Source: Bacteroidaceae bacterium
Lineage (GTDB): Bacteria > Bacteroidota > Bacteroidia > Bacteroidales > Bacteroidaceae
Direction of reading: 5' to 3'
DNA: 13,540 bases
Assembly (NCBI GenBank): GCA_900752815.1
Contig: CAADWS010000047.1
Location: 1-13,540 of the forward strand
Below are positions 6,890 through 13,540 of this stretch, piece by piece; the stretch's first letter is position 1, and every line of letters begins with the position of its first letter. The notes under the pieces are model-generated. The model worked only from the letters and a program-made list of their open reading frames with translations, did no database searches and had not been told where the DNA came from. A program made the position numbers and the translations under genes.

Positions 6890-6959
6890 TCCGTACGCGG
6901 CTTTTCTTCTTTTTTGAAGTATTATGGGTCGTTTGTCGAAGTCTTATCGCTTGTCTCGC

Positions 6960-9302
6960 CTATCGGTTAGGAGTGTCCCATTGCCGGGTTGCGGTACATT
7001 TGATGCGCAGTGTCTGGTCGCCGGCCTGCATGTTGAATTCGCCGGCCTCCAGCCGCCAGTGCTGTTCGGCGTCTACGAAGGCGAGGTCGCTGCCTTGTAT
7101 GGTGAGACGTACGGTGCGGGTTTCGCCTGGTTGCAGTTCCACTTTTTCAAACTGACGCAGCCGGCGGATGTCCGGGATGAGTGAGGCCACAAGGTCACTG
7201 CTGAAGAGGAGCACGCTGTGTTTTCCGGGCATTGACCCGCGGTTGGTCACATCGACGGTGAACACGAGTTCGTCGTCGGCTGTGAATTCCGGCTTGTTCA
7301 CGCGGAAGTTGCTGTATTCGTATGTGTTGTAACTCAGTCCGTGGCCGAATACCCACTGGAAGTCAACTTGTGCGTCATAGTTGTAGGCTCCCTCGATGGT
7401 ACCCGTGTGTTCCGACGGCTTGTAGTCGTAGGTGGTGAGCGAGTTGACGTTTCGCGGATAGCTGTAGGGCAGGCGTCCGCTGAAGTCGGCTTTTCCCGTA
7501 AGCAGGCGGGCCAGGGCGTCGCCGCCGTAGTTGCCGGGCAGCAGCACGCTGACTATGCTGCGGGCCAGTGGCTCTATGTCGCTGATAACGCGGGGCCGGC
7601 CTTCGTTGAGAATGAGAATGAGAGGCTTTCCCGTTTGTGCCAGCGCCTTGACCAGTTCGCGCTGACGGTCACTCAAGATCAGGTCTGTCAGATTGCCGGG
7701 CGTTTCGCAATAGGAATTTTCTCCGACGCAGGCGATGATGACGTCGGCTCGTGCGGCTGCGGCTACGGCCTTTTCCGTTTGAAGCTCGTTTTCAGCCCAG
7801 TAAGGACCGTTTTCCTGATAGGTGACGCCCGGCTCGAAAAGTACGTTTTCCTGTCCGAGTTCCTGGCAGAGGGCCTCATGGATGGTGTGGTAATCGGCAA
7901 CGAAACGCGGGTCGTTGCTACCTTGCCAGGTGTAGCTCCAGCCGCCATTGAGGCAGCGTATTGCGTTGGCGTTGGGCCCGGTGAGAAGGACTTTCGTACC
8001 GGGTTTCAGCGGAAGCAGATTTTCCTGATTCTTGAGCAGTACGATGGACTCTTCGGCTGCCTGGAGGGCCACTTCGGCATGTTCCTTTCCGCCGAAGTCC
8101 GGGTAGTTGCTGTAGTCGGTCGTGGGCTGGTCGAAGAGGCCGAGACGGTATTTGAGCCGCAGGATGCGGCGTACGGCATCGTCGATGCGCTCCATGGGCA
8201 CGGTCTTTTCTTCGACAAGTTGCTTGAGCAGGTCGCAGAAGTCGGTGCTGTAGGGGTCCATTGACATGTCAATGCCTGCGTTGATGGCCATGGCGATGGC
8301 TTCCTTCTTGTCGTGTGCCACCTTTTCGCGGAGGTAGAGTTGCGAGATGTCGTGCCAGTCGGTCACGATGACGCCGTCCCAGTTGAGTTCCTCCTTGAGC
8401 CAGCCCGTGAGCAGCTGTCGGCTGGCGTGTACGGGCATGCCGTTGACGCTGGCCGAGTTGACCATAACGCTGAGGGCTCCGGCACGGATGGCGGCCAGAT
8501 AAGGGGCAAAGAATTTCTCGCGCAGCTGTTGCGGAGAGATGATGGCCGGTGTGCGGTCGCGGCCGCTGGTGGGCGCTCCGTAGCCGATGTAATGCTTGAT
8601 GCAGGTGGCGATGTGGTTGCTGCCCACGTGGTTGGGGTCATCCCCCTGCATGCCGCGTACGATGGCAGTTCCCATTTCCGCATTCAGATAGCAGTCTTCG
8701 CCGTAGCTTTCCCAGATGCGGGGCCACAGGGGGGTGCGCATCAGGTCGAGGGTGGGCGAGAAGGTCCACGGCGTGTTGCTGGCACGGGTTTCATAAGCCG
8801 TTATTTCTCCGCTGCGGCGGGCAATTTCACGGTTGAAGGTGGCGGCTATGTTGATGTTCTGCGGGAAGAGTGTTCCGCCGCGGGTATAAGTGGTGCCGTG
8901 GTTCTGGTCCAGTCCGTAGAGGCAAGGTATGCCGATGCTGTCCATGGACATCTGCTGTATGCGCCCGATGATTTCTTTCCACTGTTCCGGCGTTTGTGCG
9001 CCTTGTTCGGGCGGTGCGTTCAGGATGGAGCCCACCTTGTAGCGCCCGATGATGTCGCGCAAGCGCTGTTCGTCGACAACGAATTCGCGGGTCTGTGCGT
9101 CGGTGTGGCCGAGCAGACTGATGTTCAACTGCGTCATCTGTCCGATTTTTTCTTCCAGCGACATTTCTTTCAGGGTGTTTTCCACTTTCTTTTCAATCTC
9201 GCTGTCAGCGGGTATGGCCGGTGGTATGCTGTCGGTCGGGGCGCAGGCTGTGAAGGCCAGGCCGCCCAGCATCCACGCCAGCAGGTGTTGGATTTTTTTC
9301 AT
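6960..9302 (-). CDS. GH3 beta-glycosidase lipoprotein (beta-glucosidase-like)
   Basis: A 780-residue GH3 exo-acting beta-glycosidase that removes single sugars from the non-reducing end with retention. The N-terminus is a lipoprotein signal with lipobox ending FTAC at Cys20; no acidic run follows directly, so the protein is probably anchored facing the periplasm. The (beta/alpha)8 domain (about 38-390) carries KHYIGYG at 236-242 and VIVTDWHD at 311-318, where Asp315 is the expected nucleophile. The alpha/beta sandwich domain (about 415-620) carries [11 protein letters not shown] at 527-537; Glu533 is the probable acid/base by analogy with plant GH3. A fibronectin-III-like domain ends the protein (about 680-770). 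All key parts are present and the length is normal. It follows GH95 after 141 bp with no clear promoter between, so co-transcription is likely. Whether the sugar is glucose, xylose or another cannot be decided here. Confidence 0.92.
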   Translation of the reverse strand: MKKIQHLLAWMLGGLAFTACAPTDSIPPAIPADSEIEKKVENTLKEMSLEEKIGQMTQLNISLLGHTDAQTREFVVDEQRLRDIIGRYKVGSILNAPPEQGAQTPEQWKEIIGRIQQMSMDSIGIPCLYGLDQNHGTTYTRGGTLFPQNINIAATFNREIARRSGEITAYETRASNTPWTFSPTLDLMRTPLWPRIWESYGEDCYLNAEMGTAIVRGMQGDDPNHVGSNHIATCIKHYIGYGAPTSGRDRTPAIISPQQLREKFFAPYLAAIRAGALSVMVNSASVNGMPVHASRQLLTGWLKEELNWDGVIVTDWHDISQLYLREKVAHDKKEAIAMAINAGIDMSMDPYSTDFCDLLKQLVEEKTVPMERIDDAVRRILRLKYRLGLFDQPTTDYSNYPDFGGKEHAEVALQAAEESIVLLKNQENLLPLKPGTKVLLTGPNANAIRCLNGGWSYTWQGSNDPRFVADYHTIHEALCQELGQENVLFEPGVTYQENGPYWAENELQTEKAVAAAARADVIIACVGENSYCETPGNLTDLILSDRQRELVKALAQTGKPLILILNEGRPRVISDIEPLARSIVSVLLPGNYGGDALARLLTGKADFSGRLPYSYPRNVNSLTTYDYKPSEHTGTIEGAYNYDAQVDFQWVFGHGLSYNTYEYSNFRVNKPEFTADDELVFTVDVTNRGSMPGKHSVLLFSSDLVASLIPDIRRLRQFEKVELQPGETRTVRLTIQGSDLAFVDAEQHWRLEAGEFNMQAGDQTLRIKCTATRQWDTPNR

Positions 9303-9443
9303 ATGCTTTGTTTTTCTGGGTATAAGGTGTTTCTGGAAAATCTGTTGCAGATCTATGTTGCTGTTAAGCAGAGGGCTAAGCTGTTTCTTTCGGACCGGTA
9401 TATGGAGGCCGGAGCCGTGGCGCGTCCGTCCTTTCCGCCGGAT

Positions 9444-11834
9444 TTATGCCGGGAGCGAAACGATGCGGACCAGCTGTTTGTCGGCCTTTTTGCCGCGGTA
9501 TATCACCTGGGGATTTTTCTGACCGGCCGGAACGTGGAGTGTGGCGCTGGTCAGTTGTCCGGCTTTCCAGCTGATGTCCACGAGGTATCCGCCGCGCAGG
9601 CGTATGCCTTCCACGCTTCCTTCGGGCCATTCCACCGGCAGGGCGGGGAGCAGGTACACGGTGTTGTCCAGACTTTGGGCGAGCATCTCGGCAAAGACGC
9701 CGGCCGTGGCCATGATGGCATCGACCATGAAGCGGCCCGACTGGTGGGAACCCATGTTTTCGAATCCGCAGTCGCGAATCATGGTGTTGAAGGCGTCGAT
9801 GGCCCGGTTGCCGTCGCCCAGACGGGTCCAGAGCATTGTGCGCCAAATCATTGACCAGTTTCCGCCGGCGTGCGGCCACCGGCTGCCGAAGGTTCCGTAG
9901 CCGCGGAGCAGCAGCGAGTTGCGCACGGCTTCGGCCAGTTCGGGCGTACGTTGCGGGGTGATGAGGTCGCCGGGATACATGGCGTAAAGGTGGGCGACGT
10001 GCCGGTGGTGGTCGCGCGGGTTGTCGTAATCGTTAAGCCATTCCTGCAGCTGGCCGTAACGGCCTATCTTGAAGGGCTGCATGCGCTCGATGGTGCGGTC
10101 GATGGTCTTTTGCAGGTCGCGGTCCTTGCCGAGAACTGTCATGGCGCGGCTCACGTCGCAGAAGAGATTCTTGACCATGGCGATGTCCTGGAAGGCTGGC
10201 ACGGAGTAGATTTTCCGGCCGGACTCGCCGTTGACGTCGGTGTAGCTGACGGGCACTCCCTTCTCGTCCACCTGTATGCCGTGTTCGGCAGAGATGGAGG
10301 GGATGACAATGTATTTTCCGTCCTTTTCCGTCAGGTTGGCCAACCAGAACTCGGCGGCTTCTTTCATGATGGGATAGACTTTTTCCAGATATTCCCGGTC
10401 CTGCGTGAAGGCGTAGTGCTCCCACAGGTGGCGGCAGTGCCATGCCGACCCGCAGGGGTAGAGGCCCCACAGGATCTCACTGCCGGGACTGGTGAAGCCC
10501 CAGATGTCGCCGGTGGCATTGCTGATCCAGCCTTCGGTGCCGTAGTAGGCGCGGGCTGTCTTGCGGCCGGAGGGCACCAGGTTGGCAATCCAGTTGATGT
10601 AGGCTTCCTCGCATTCCTCCAGGCGGGTGGGACCGCACGACCAGTACATTTCCTGCAGGTTGATGTTGCTCTGGTAGTTACCGTTCCAGGCCGCCTTCCT
10701 GCTGGCATTCCACACGCCTTGCAGGTTGGAGGGCAACGTGTTGGCGCGTGAGGCGGAAATAATCATGTAGCGGGCAAAGTTGAACCACATGGCTTTGAGC
10801 TGACTGTCGTCGGTCATGCCTTGCTGCAACTGGCGGATGCGTTCGTTGGTGGGCAGTTGTTCGATCCGGCTGTCGCCCGTCAGGCGGAGTGCAACGCGGT
10901 TGAAGAGCGACTGGTAGTCGGCTGTGTGGCGCTGCCACAGGCGGGCGTAGCCGGTGCGGCGGGCAGCGGCCATTACTTCGCGTGTGGTGGCTTCGGGGTC
11001 AACGCCGCGATAGTCGGGCGACGACTGGAGGTATTCCGTGTCGACGGTATAGTAGAGATTCACTTCCGAAGCCCGGTCGATGGAGAGCTTGCCTTCGCTG
11101 CAGGTCACTTTTCCGCCCTGTGCCTCCACTTGCAGGCGGATGACATAGCGCAGGTTGTTCTCTGCAATTTTGCCCCGGATGACCCATTCGCGGCCGTCGG
11201 TAAATTCGGCCGATTCTGCGGGATGGGTGAGCGTGTGCTCCACGTCGAGGCTCAGCTGCCCCGGACGGTCGGCCGAGAGGTGCAGCACCATGACCTTGTC
11301 GGGATAGTTGCAGAAGTAGGCGCGGTGGTAGCCCACGTCGCCGCAGCGGTAGTCCACAAAGCCGAAGGCCTGGCCCAGGTCGAGCCCGCGCCGGTAGTCG
11401 GTGATGGTGTCGGTCTGTTCACGGAAATGGAGGCGCAGCTGGCCTACGTTCGAAAAGTAGCCGTAGCCCTGCATGTTGCTGGTCAGGTAGCGGGCCGTGA
11501 GTTGGTCGGCCTTGGCGTAGTTACCCTGCAGGATTTCCTGGCGTATGGTGTTGACGGTTTCCTTTCCGCCGGGCTGCTGTCCGTTGCTCAGGCGGATTTC
11601 GCGGTGCGGCGTGCCGGTCCAGAAGGTTTCTTCGGCAATGTCGAGCCGTTCGTCGTGAATGCCGCCATAGAACGATGCGCCCATGTAGCCGTTGCCGATG
11701 TGCAGGGCCTGGGTGTTCCAGTCTTTGGCCGGATAGCGGTACCAAAGGGTTTTGTCGGGACTGATGTCGAGGGTTTGTGCTGTGGCGGCCAGGGGCAGCA
11801 ACAGGCTCAGAAGTGCGGCTTTGATGATTTTCAT
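9444..11834 (-). CDS. GH95 alpha-L-fucosidase / alpha-L-galactosidase family protein
   Basis: A 796-residue GH95 enzyme, a family of inverting hydrolases that remove alpha-1,2-linked L-fucose or, in some members, alpha-L-galactose. A signal peptide (1-19, ATAQ) without lipobox points to the periplasm. The N-terminal beta domain shows the family opening HIGNGYMGASFYGG (45-58). The (alpha/alpha)6 barrel has LPSNLQGVWN (367-376), SNINLQ with Asn390 and Asn392, SISAEH with Glu517, and DYDNPRDHHRHVAHLY (602-617). FMVDAIMA has Asp705, followed by YLLPALPVEWPEG. These match Asn421, Asn423, Glu566 and Asp766 of Bifidobacterium AfcA by motif and spacing. Oddity: the usual FQIDxNFG motif is FMVDAIMA here and SPEN is SAEH, so substrate preference may differ from classical fucosidases. 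It is the first gene of the unit, with a -7 box 99 bp upstream. The alternative is a galactosidase. Confidence 0.88.
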   Translation of the reverse strand: MKIIKAALLSLLLPLAATAQTLDISPDKTLWYRYPAKDWNTQALHIGNGYMGASFYGGIHDERLDIAEETFWTGTPHREIRLSNGQQPGGKETVNTIRQEILQGNYAKADQLTARYLTSNMQGYGYFSNVGQLRLHFREQTDTITDYRRGLDLGQAFGFVDYRCGDVGYHRAYFCNYPDKVMVLHLSADRPGQLSLDVEHTLTHPAESAEFTDGREWVIRGKIAENNLRYVIRLQVEAQGGKVTCSEGKLSIDRASEVNLYYTVDTEYLQSSPDYRGVDPEATTREVMAAARRTGYARLWQRHTADYQSLFNRVALRLTGDSRIEQLPTNERIRQLQQGMTDDSQLKAMWFNFARYMIISASRANTLPSNLQGVWNASRKAAWNGNYQSNINLQEMYWSCGPTRLEECEEAYINWIANLVPSGRKTARAYYGTEGWISNATGDIWGFTSPGSEILWGLYPCGSAWHCRHLWEHYAFTQDREYLEKVYPIMKEAAEFWLANLTEKDGKYIVIPSISAEHGIQVDEKGVPVSYTDVNGESGRKIYSVPAFQDIAMVKNLFCDVSRAMTVLGKDRDLQKTIDRTIERMQPFKIGRYGQLQEWLNDYDNPRDHHRHVAHLYAMYPGDLITPQRTPELAEAVRNSLLLRGYGTFGSRWPHAGGNWSMIWRTMLWTRLGDGNRAIDAFNTMIRDCGFENMGSHQSGRFMVDAIMATAGVFAEMLAQSLDNTVYLLPALPVEWPEGSVEGIRLRGGYLVDISWKAGQLTSATLHVPAGQKNPQVIYRGKKADKQLVRIVSLPA

Positions 11835-11925
11835 AGCTGTTTTTTTAAGTCTTTTCGGGGTATGTCCGGATTGGTGGACTTTTGAATGGACTGCGCTGGA
11901 ACGTCGGTTTCCCAGTTGTCCTTCA

Positions 11926-11940
11926 TCCTATGCAAATTTA
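11926..11940 (-). promoter_or_regulatory. Promoter (-7 box) of the GH95-GH3 unit
   Basis: On the minus strand TAAATTTG (11940-11933) is an exact TAnnTTTG -7 box. The expected start near 11926 gives a leader of about 92 nt. The -33 region is A-rich and lacks TTG, as at the FAS1 promoter, which may mean both units need an activator. Confidence 0.5.
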
Positions 11941-12037
11941 TATTTTTTTCTTCTGATATATTTTCTTTTTATACGGAAAAGATGGTCTATGTCACCAAAA
12001 AGATGGCTGGACTGTTATGAAATTCATTCTATGTCAT

Positions 12038-12045
12038 TACCTTTG
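12038..12045 (+). promoter_or_regulatory. Plus-strand -7 box upstream of first stem-loop
   Basis: TACCTTTG is an exact TAnnTTTG box. TTA, not TTG, is found 20 bp upstream as a possible -33 element. The expected start near 12052 lies just ahead of the stem-loop at 12059-12136. Confidence 0.35.
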
Positions 12046-12058
12046 TACAAAATAGGCA

Positions 12059-12136
12059 TTGCACTGGTTGGTGTGGAACAGACAGAGGTAGGGTTCCGGT
12101 CCGTCTTTCACCTTATCGTAATCGGAACCAGTGCGA
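12059..12136 (+). ncRNA. Structured element 1 in the GH95/PAP2 divergent region
   Basis: TTGCACTGGTT (12059-12069) pairs with AACCAGTGCGA (12126-12136), 11 bp with one G-T pair. Short inner helices (GGTG with CACC, AGAC with GTCT, and alternatively GGAAC with GTTCC) are possible. A -7 box lies directly upstream. There is no T tract after it, so it may be part of a long leader or a DNA-level palindrome, not a finished RNA. No protein frame is supported. Confidence 0.35.
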
Positions 12137-12180
12137 AATAAATACGGAAAAGTAAAAAAAGTTATGGAGAAATAAAATAA

Positions 12181-12211
12181 TTTGATTTTTACATATTGAC
12201 AATTGCGTTTG
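12181..12211 (+). promoter_or_regulatory. Probable promoter of the PAP2 phosphatase gene
   Basis: TTTG at 12181-12184, a 19-bp spacer, then TGCGTTTG at 12204-12211 fits the Bacteroidota consensus with one mismatch in the -7 box. The expected start near 12218 places a 117-nt hairpin at the very 5' end of a leader of about 225 nt. Confidence 0.5.
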
Positions 12212-12224
12212 CTATTATTCGACG

Positions 12225-12341
12225 TACTCTGAAAATTTGGCGATTAGATGTAGTATAGGCACGAATAAGTTCAGTAAGCGCCTGCGCAAAGCGTGGGCGG
12301 AGCTTATCGTCTATACGGGTTACGCCAAATACCTCAGAGTA
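12225..12341 (+). ncRNA. 117-nt nested hairpin, likely structured leader
   Basis: One continuous imperfect stem-loop with five nested helices. TACTCTGA (12225-12232) pairs with TCAGAGTA (12334-12341). ATTTGGCG (12235-12242) pairs with CGCCAAAT (12323-12330). GTATAG (12253-12258) pairs with CTATAC (12311-12316). CGAATAAG (12262-12269) pairs with CTTATCG (12303-12309) with one bulged A. CGCCTGCGC pairs with GCGTGGGCG (12279-12299) around an AAA loop. It lies just after a promoter and about 100 nt before the PAP2 start. It could be a regulatory leader, a stand-alone RNA, or a small inverted-repeat element. I do not recognise a riboswitch family, and it lacks the core motifs of an integron attC site. 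Confidence 0.5.
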
Positions 12342-12442
12342 TGATAAGTGAAGTTCGCGCTTCTCTTGTCTTGCTTTGGGGTGTTTGTCGCGTCAACCCG
12401 TATTGTCGGAATGATGGTTCGCGCACCAAAGAAAATGCGTAG

Positions 12443-13243
12443 ATGAATCTGTACAGTTTCAGGAAAGGCAGTCTGCTGTTGGCGGTCTGCCTGTTGTGTC
12501 GTTGCCTGCCTGCCGGAGCGCAGGCGAGCGCGGCCGACAGTTTGTCCCTGCAGGCGACCGAGCATCCGTGTGCAACGGACGGGACGCACCGGCTGGGACT
12601 CAGGGAAGTGTTGGTGCCGACGGCAGTTTTCGGCGCTTCGGCCTGCTTTGTTGCGGGCGACTGGGCCATTCGGCAGAAGCAGCGGGTGCAGGATGCCCTT
12701 TCGGCCGGCGGCCGGCATAAGTTCCGGGCCGACGATTACAGTCAGTATGCGCCGTTTGTGGTGGCCTATGGCCTTGATTTCTGCGGCGTACCGGCGAAGC
12801 ATGGGTTCAAGGACCGGACGCTCATCTTTGCCCTTTCGTATGCCACGATGGGTGTGTTGGTCAATGCCATGAAGTGGAGCTTCCGCGAGAAGCGTCCCGA
12901 CACGGAGGCCCGCAACTCCTTCCCCTCGGGGCACACGGCTACGGCCTTCATGGGAGCCAGCCTGCTCTACCGTGAGTATCGCGACGTGTCGCCCTGGATT
13001 GGCTATGCCGGTTATGCGGTGGCTGCCGCCACCGGCTATTTGCGGATTTACAACAACCGCCACTATCTGAACGATGTGCTTGCGGGCGCCTGTGTCGGCA
13101 TTCTCAGCACCCGGCTGGCCTACTGGCTCTATCCCAAGATATTCCGGAAGTCGGGTTGCCGCAGCACGCAGAAGCCGGTGCTGGCCGGGATGCCCTATTA
13201 TGCCGACGGCGGAATGGGCATGAACCTGTGCCTGCTCTTCTGA
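12443..13243 (+). CDS. PAP2-family membrane-associated phosphatase
   Basis: A 266-residue protein of the PAP2 acid phosphatase superfamily, which removes phosphate from lipids such as phosphatidic acid, undecaprenyl pyrophosphate or lipid A. All three signature motifs are intact: KWSFREKRP at 144-152 (K-x6-RP), FPSGHTATAF at 160-169 (PSGH), and RIYNNRHYLND at 201-211 (R-x5-H-x3-D). His164, His207 and Asp211 are the expected catalytic residues. An N-terminal signal peptide (1-27, PAGAQ) places it in the envelope; hydrophobic segments at about 57-72, 126-142, 184-199 and 212-229 suggest membrane association. It is the only protein gene on the plus strand and is divergent from GH95. No Shine-Dalgarno is evident; a minimal frame ATG-CGT-AGA-TGA (12435-12446) overlaps the start. 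Lipid A 4'-phosphatase (LpxF-like) and undecaprenyl pyrophosphatase are both possible; the substrate is undecided. Confidence 0.88.
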   Translation: MNLYSFRKGSLLLAVCLLCRCLPAGAQASAADSLSLQATEHPCATDGTHRLGLREVLVPTAVFGASACFVAGDWAIRQKQRVQDALSAGGRHKFRADDYSQYAPFVVAYGLDFCGVPAKHGFKDRTLIFALSYATMGVLVNAMKWSFREKRPDTEARNSFPSGHTATAFMGASLLYREYRDVSPWIGYAGYAVAAATGYLRIYNNRHYLNDVLAGACVGILSTRLAYWLYPKIFRKSGCRSTQKPVLAGMPYYADGGMGMNLCLLF

Positions 13244-13267
13244 GCCTTTGTGCGTCGGGTGCGGGGT

Positions 13268-13359
13268 GGAAAAACAGTCAGTACTTTAGAAAAAACAGTC
13301 AGTACTTCTGTTTTTTCTAAAGTACCAACAGTTTTTACGAAAGTACTGACTGTTTTTCC
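13268..13359. repeat. Inverted 21-bp repeat cluster with nested palindromes, likely bidirectional terminator
   Basis: GTAC anchors at 13281, 13302, 13322 and 13343 mark four units in two orientations. The stretch 13322-13346 is the exact 25-base reverse complement of 2292-2316 and 2313-2337 in the first array. Unit 13281-13301 matches unit 4 (2355) with one change. The cluster is palindromic at two scales. An 18-bp perfect stem (13281-13298 with 13308-13325) has a 9-nt loop. A 20-bp perfect outer repeat (13268-13287 with 13340-13359) ends in GTTTTTCC. It lies 25 bp after the PAP2 stop, so it probably ends that transcript. Confidence 0.9.
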
Positions 13360-13368
13360 GGTGTGATG

Positions 13369-13410
13369 CATGGCGGATATCAGGCCTTTACGGGCCGGGT
13401 GTCCGCCATG
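13369..13410. other. Hairpin downstream of the repeat cluster
   Basis: A perfect 9-bp stem, CATGGCGGA (13369-13377) with TCCGCCATG (13402-13410), has GGCC/GGCC able to pair inside the loop. TAGTTTTCG follows. It may be a further terminator; no gene is assigned between 13361 and 13490. Confidence 0.4.
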
Positions 13411-13490
13411 TAGTTTTCGCCGGGTGTGTCCGCCCCGGCCTGCTGTGCCTTCTGCTTTCTTTTGGCCCGCGTGCGTTCCGGGGATAAATG

Positions 13491-13533
13491 CAGTCCGCCT
13501 GCCCCATGGTTGGATGCCGGGGCAGGCGGACTG
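13491..13533. terminator. GC-rich 15-bp hairpin near the right edge
   Basis: A perfect 15-bp stem, CAGTCCGCCTGCCCC (13491-13505) with GGGGCAGGCGGACTG (13519-13533), has a 13-nt loop. No T tract is visible on either side before the window ends. It is probably the terminator of a gene beyond the right edge. Confidence 0.5.
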
Positions 13534-13540
13534 TGTCGGG

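Noticed and set aside
12225..12341. Invertible promoter (phase-variation switch) or integron attC site
   Set aside because: The complementarity is nested right to the centre, as in a hairpin, not limited to terminal repeats around a promoter. The attC core motifs (RYYYAAC/GTTRRRY) are not present at the ends, and no recombinase lies nearby.
13380..13540. C-terminal end of a minus-strand gene entering from the right
   Set aside because: A frame is open from the edge to a stop at 13380-13382 (about 53 codons, tail rich in Lys, Arg, Ala and Gln). It runs through a perfect 15-bp hairpin and a second hairpin, which look like non-coding terminator DNA. No domain is visible; sequence beyond the edge would settle it.

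Overview
The window looks like chromosomal DNA from a member of the Bacteroidales (phylum Bacteroidota); the genus cannot be fixed from the sequence. The evidence is a set of promoters of the Bacteroides type (-33 TTTG or TTG, about 19 bp, then -7 TAnnTTTG), starts without clear Shine-Dalgarno sequences, Bacteroidota-style lipoproteins, and a set of carbohydrate-active enzymes typical of gut glycan degraders. Coding DNA is moderately GC-rich and intergenic DNA is AT-richer.

Layout. Positions 156-1547 (minus) hold a NhaD-type Na+/H+ antiporter with its own promoter and a downstream hairpin. A tRNA-Arg(CCT) at 2026-2097 (plus) has a near-perfect promoter and its own terminator. From 2098 to 3178 there is no convincing protein gene, but the stretch is rich in structure: a six-copy 21-bp tandem repeat, a promoter-to-terminator unit of about 165 nt that looks like a small RNA, and a long intrinsic terminator facing right with no known gene behind it.

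Positions 3179-11834 (all minus) hold four exported glycan-utilisation genes. GH95 (alpha-L-fucosidase/galactosidase type) is followed by a GH3 beta-glycosidase lipoprotein and a terminator. A second unit, with its own -7 box, holds a FAS1-domain lipoprotein and then a GH88 unsaturated glucuronyl hydrolase. Together they suggest trimming of a fucosylated (or L-galactosylated) glycan that contains uronic acid, in the periplasm and at the cell surface. No SusC/SusD pair, polysaccharide lyase or regulator lies inside the window, so the target glycan is inferred only loosely.

A 608-bp divergent intergenic region (11835-12442) contains the GH95 promoter and two plus-strand promoter-like boxes. Each box is followed by a large stem-loop; the second is a 117-nt nested hairpin that would form the leader of the downstream PAP2-family phosphatase gene (12443-13243). 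Immediately after the phosphatase the 21-bp repeat family returns, in inverted orientation and folded into nested perfect palindromes. The window ends with two more hairpins and no confident gene.

The most unusual content is non-coding: the 21-bp repeat family shared by the two ends of the window, and the two structured regions that carry their own promoters.
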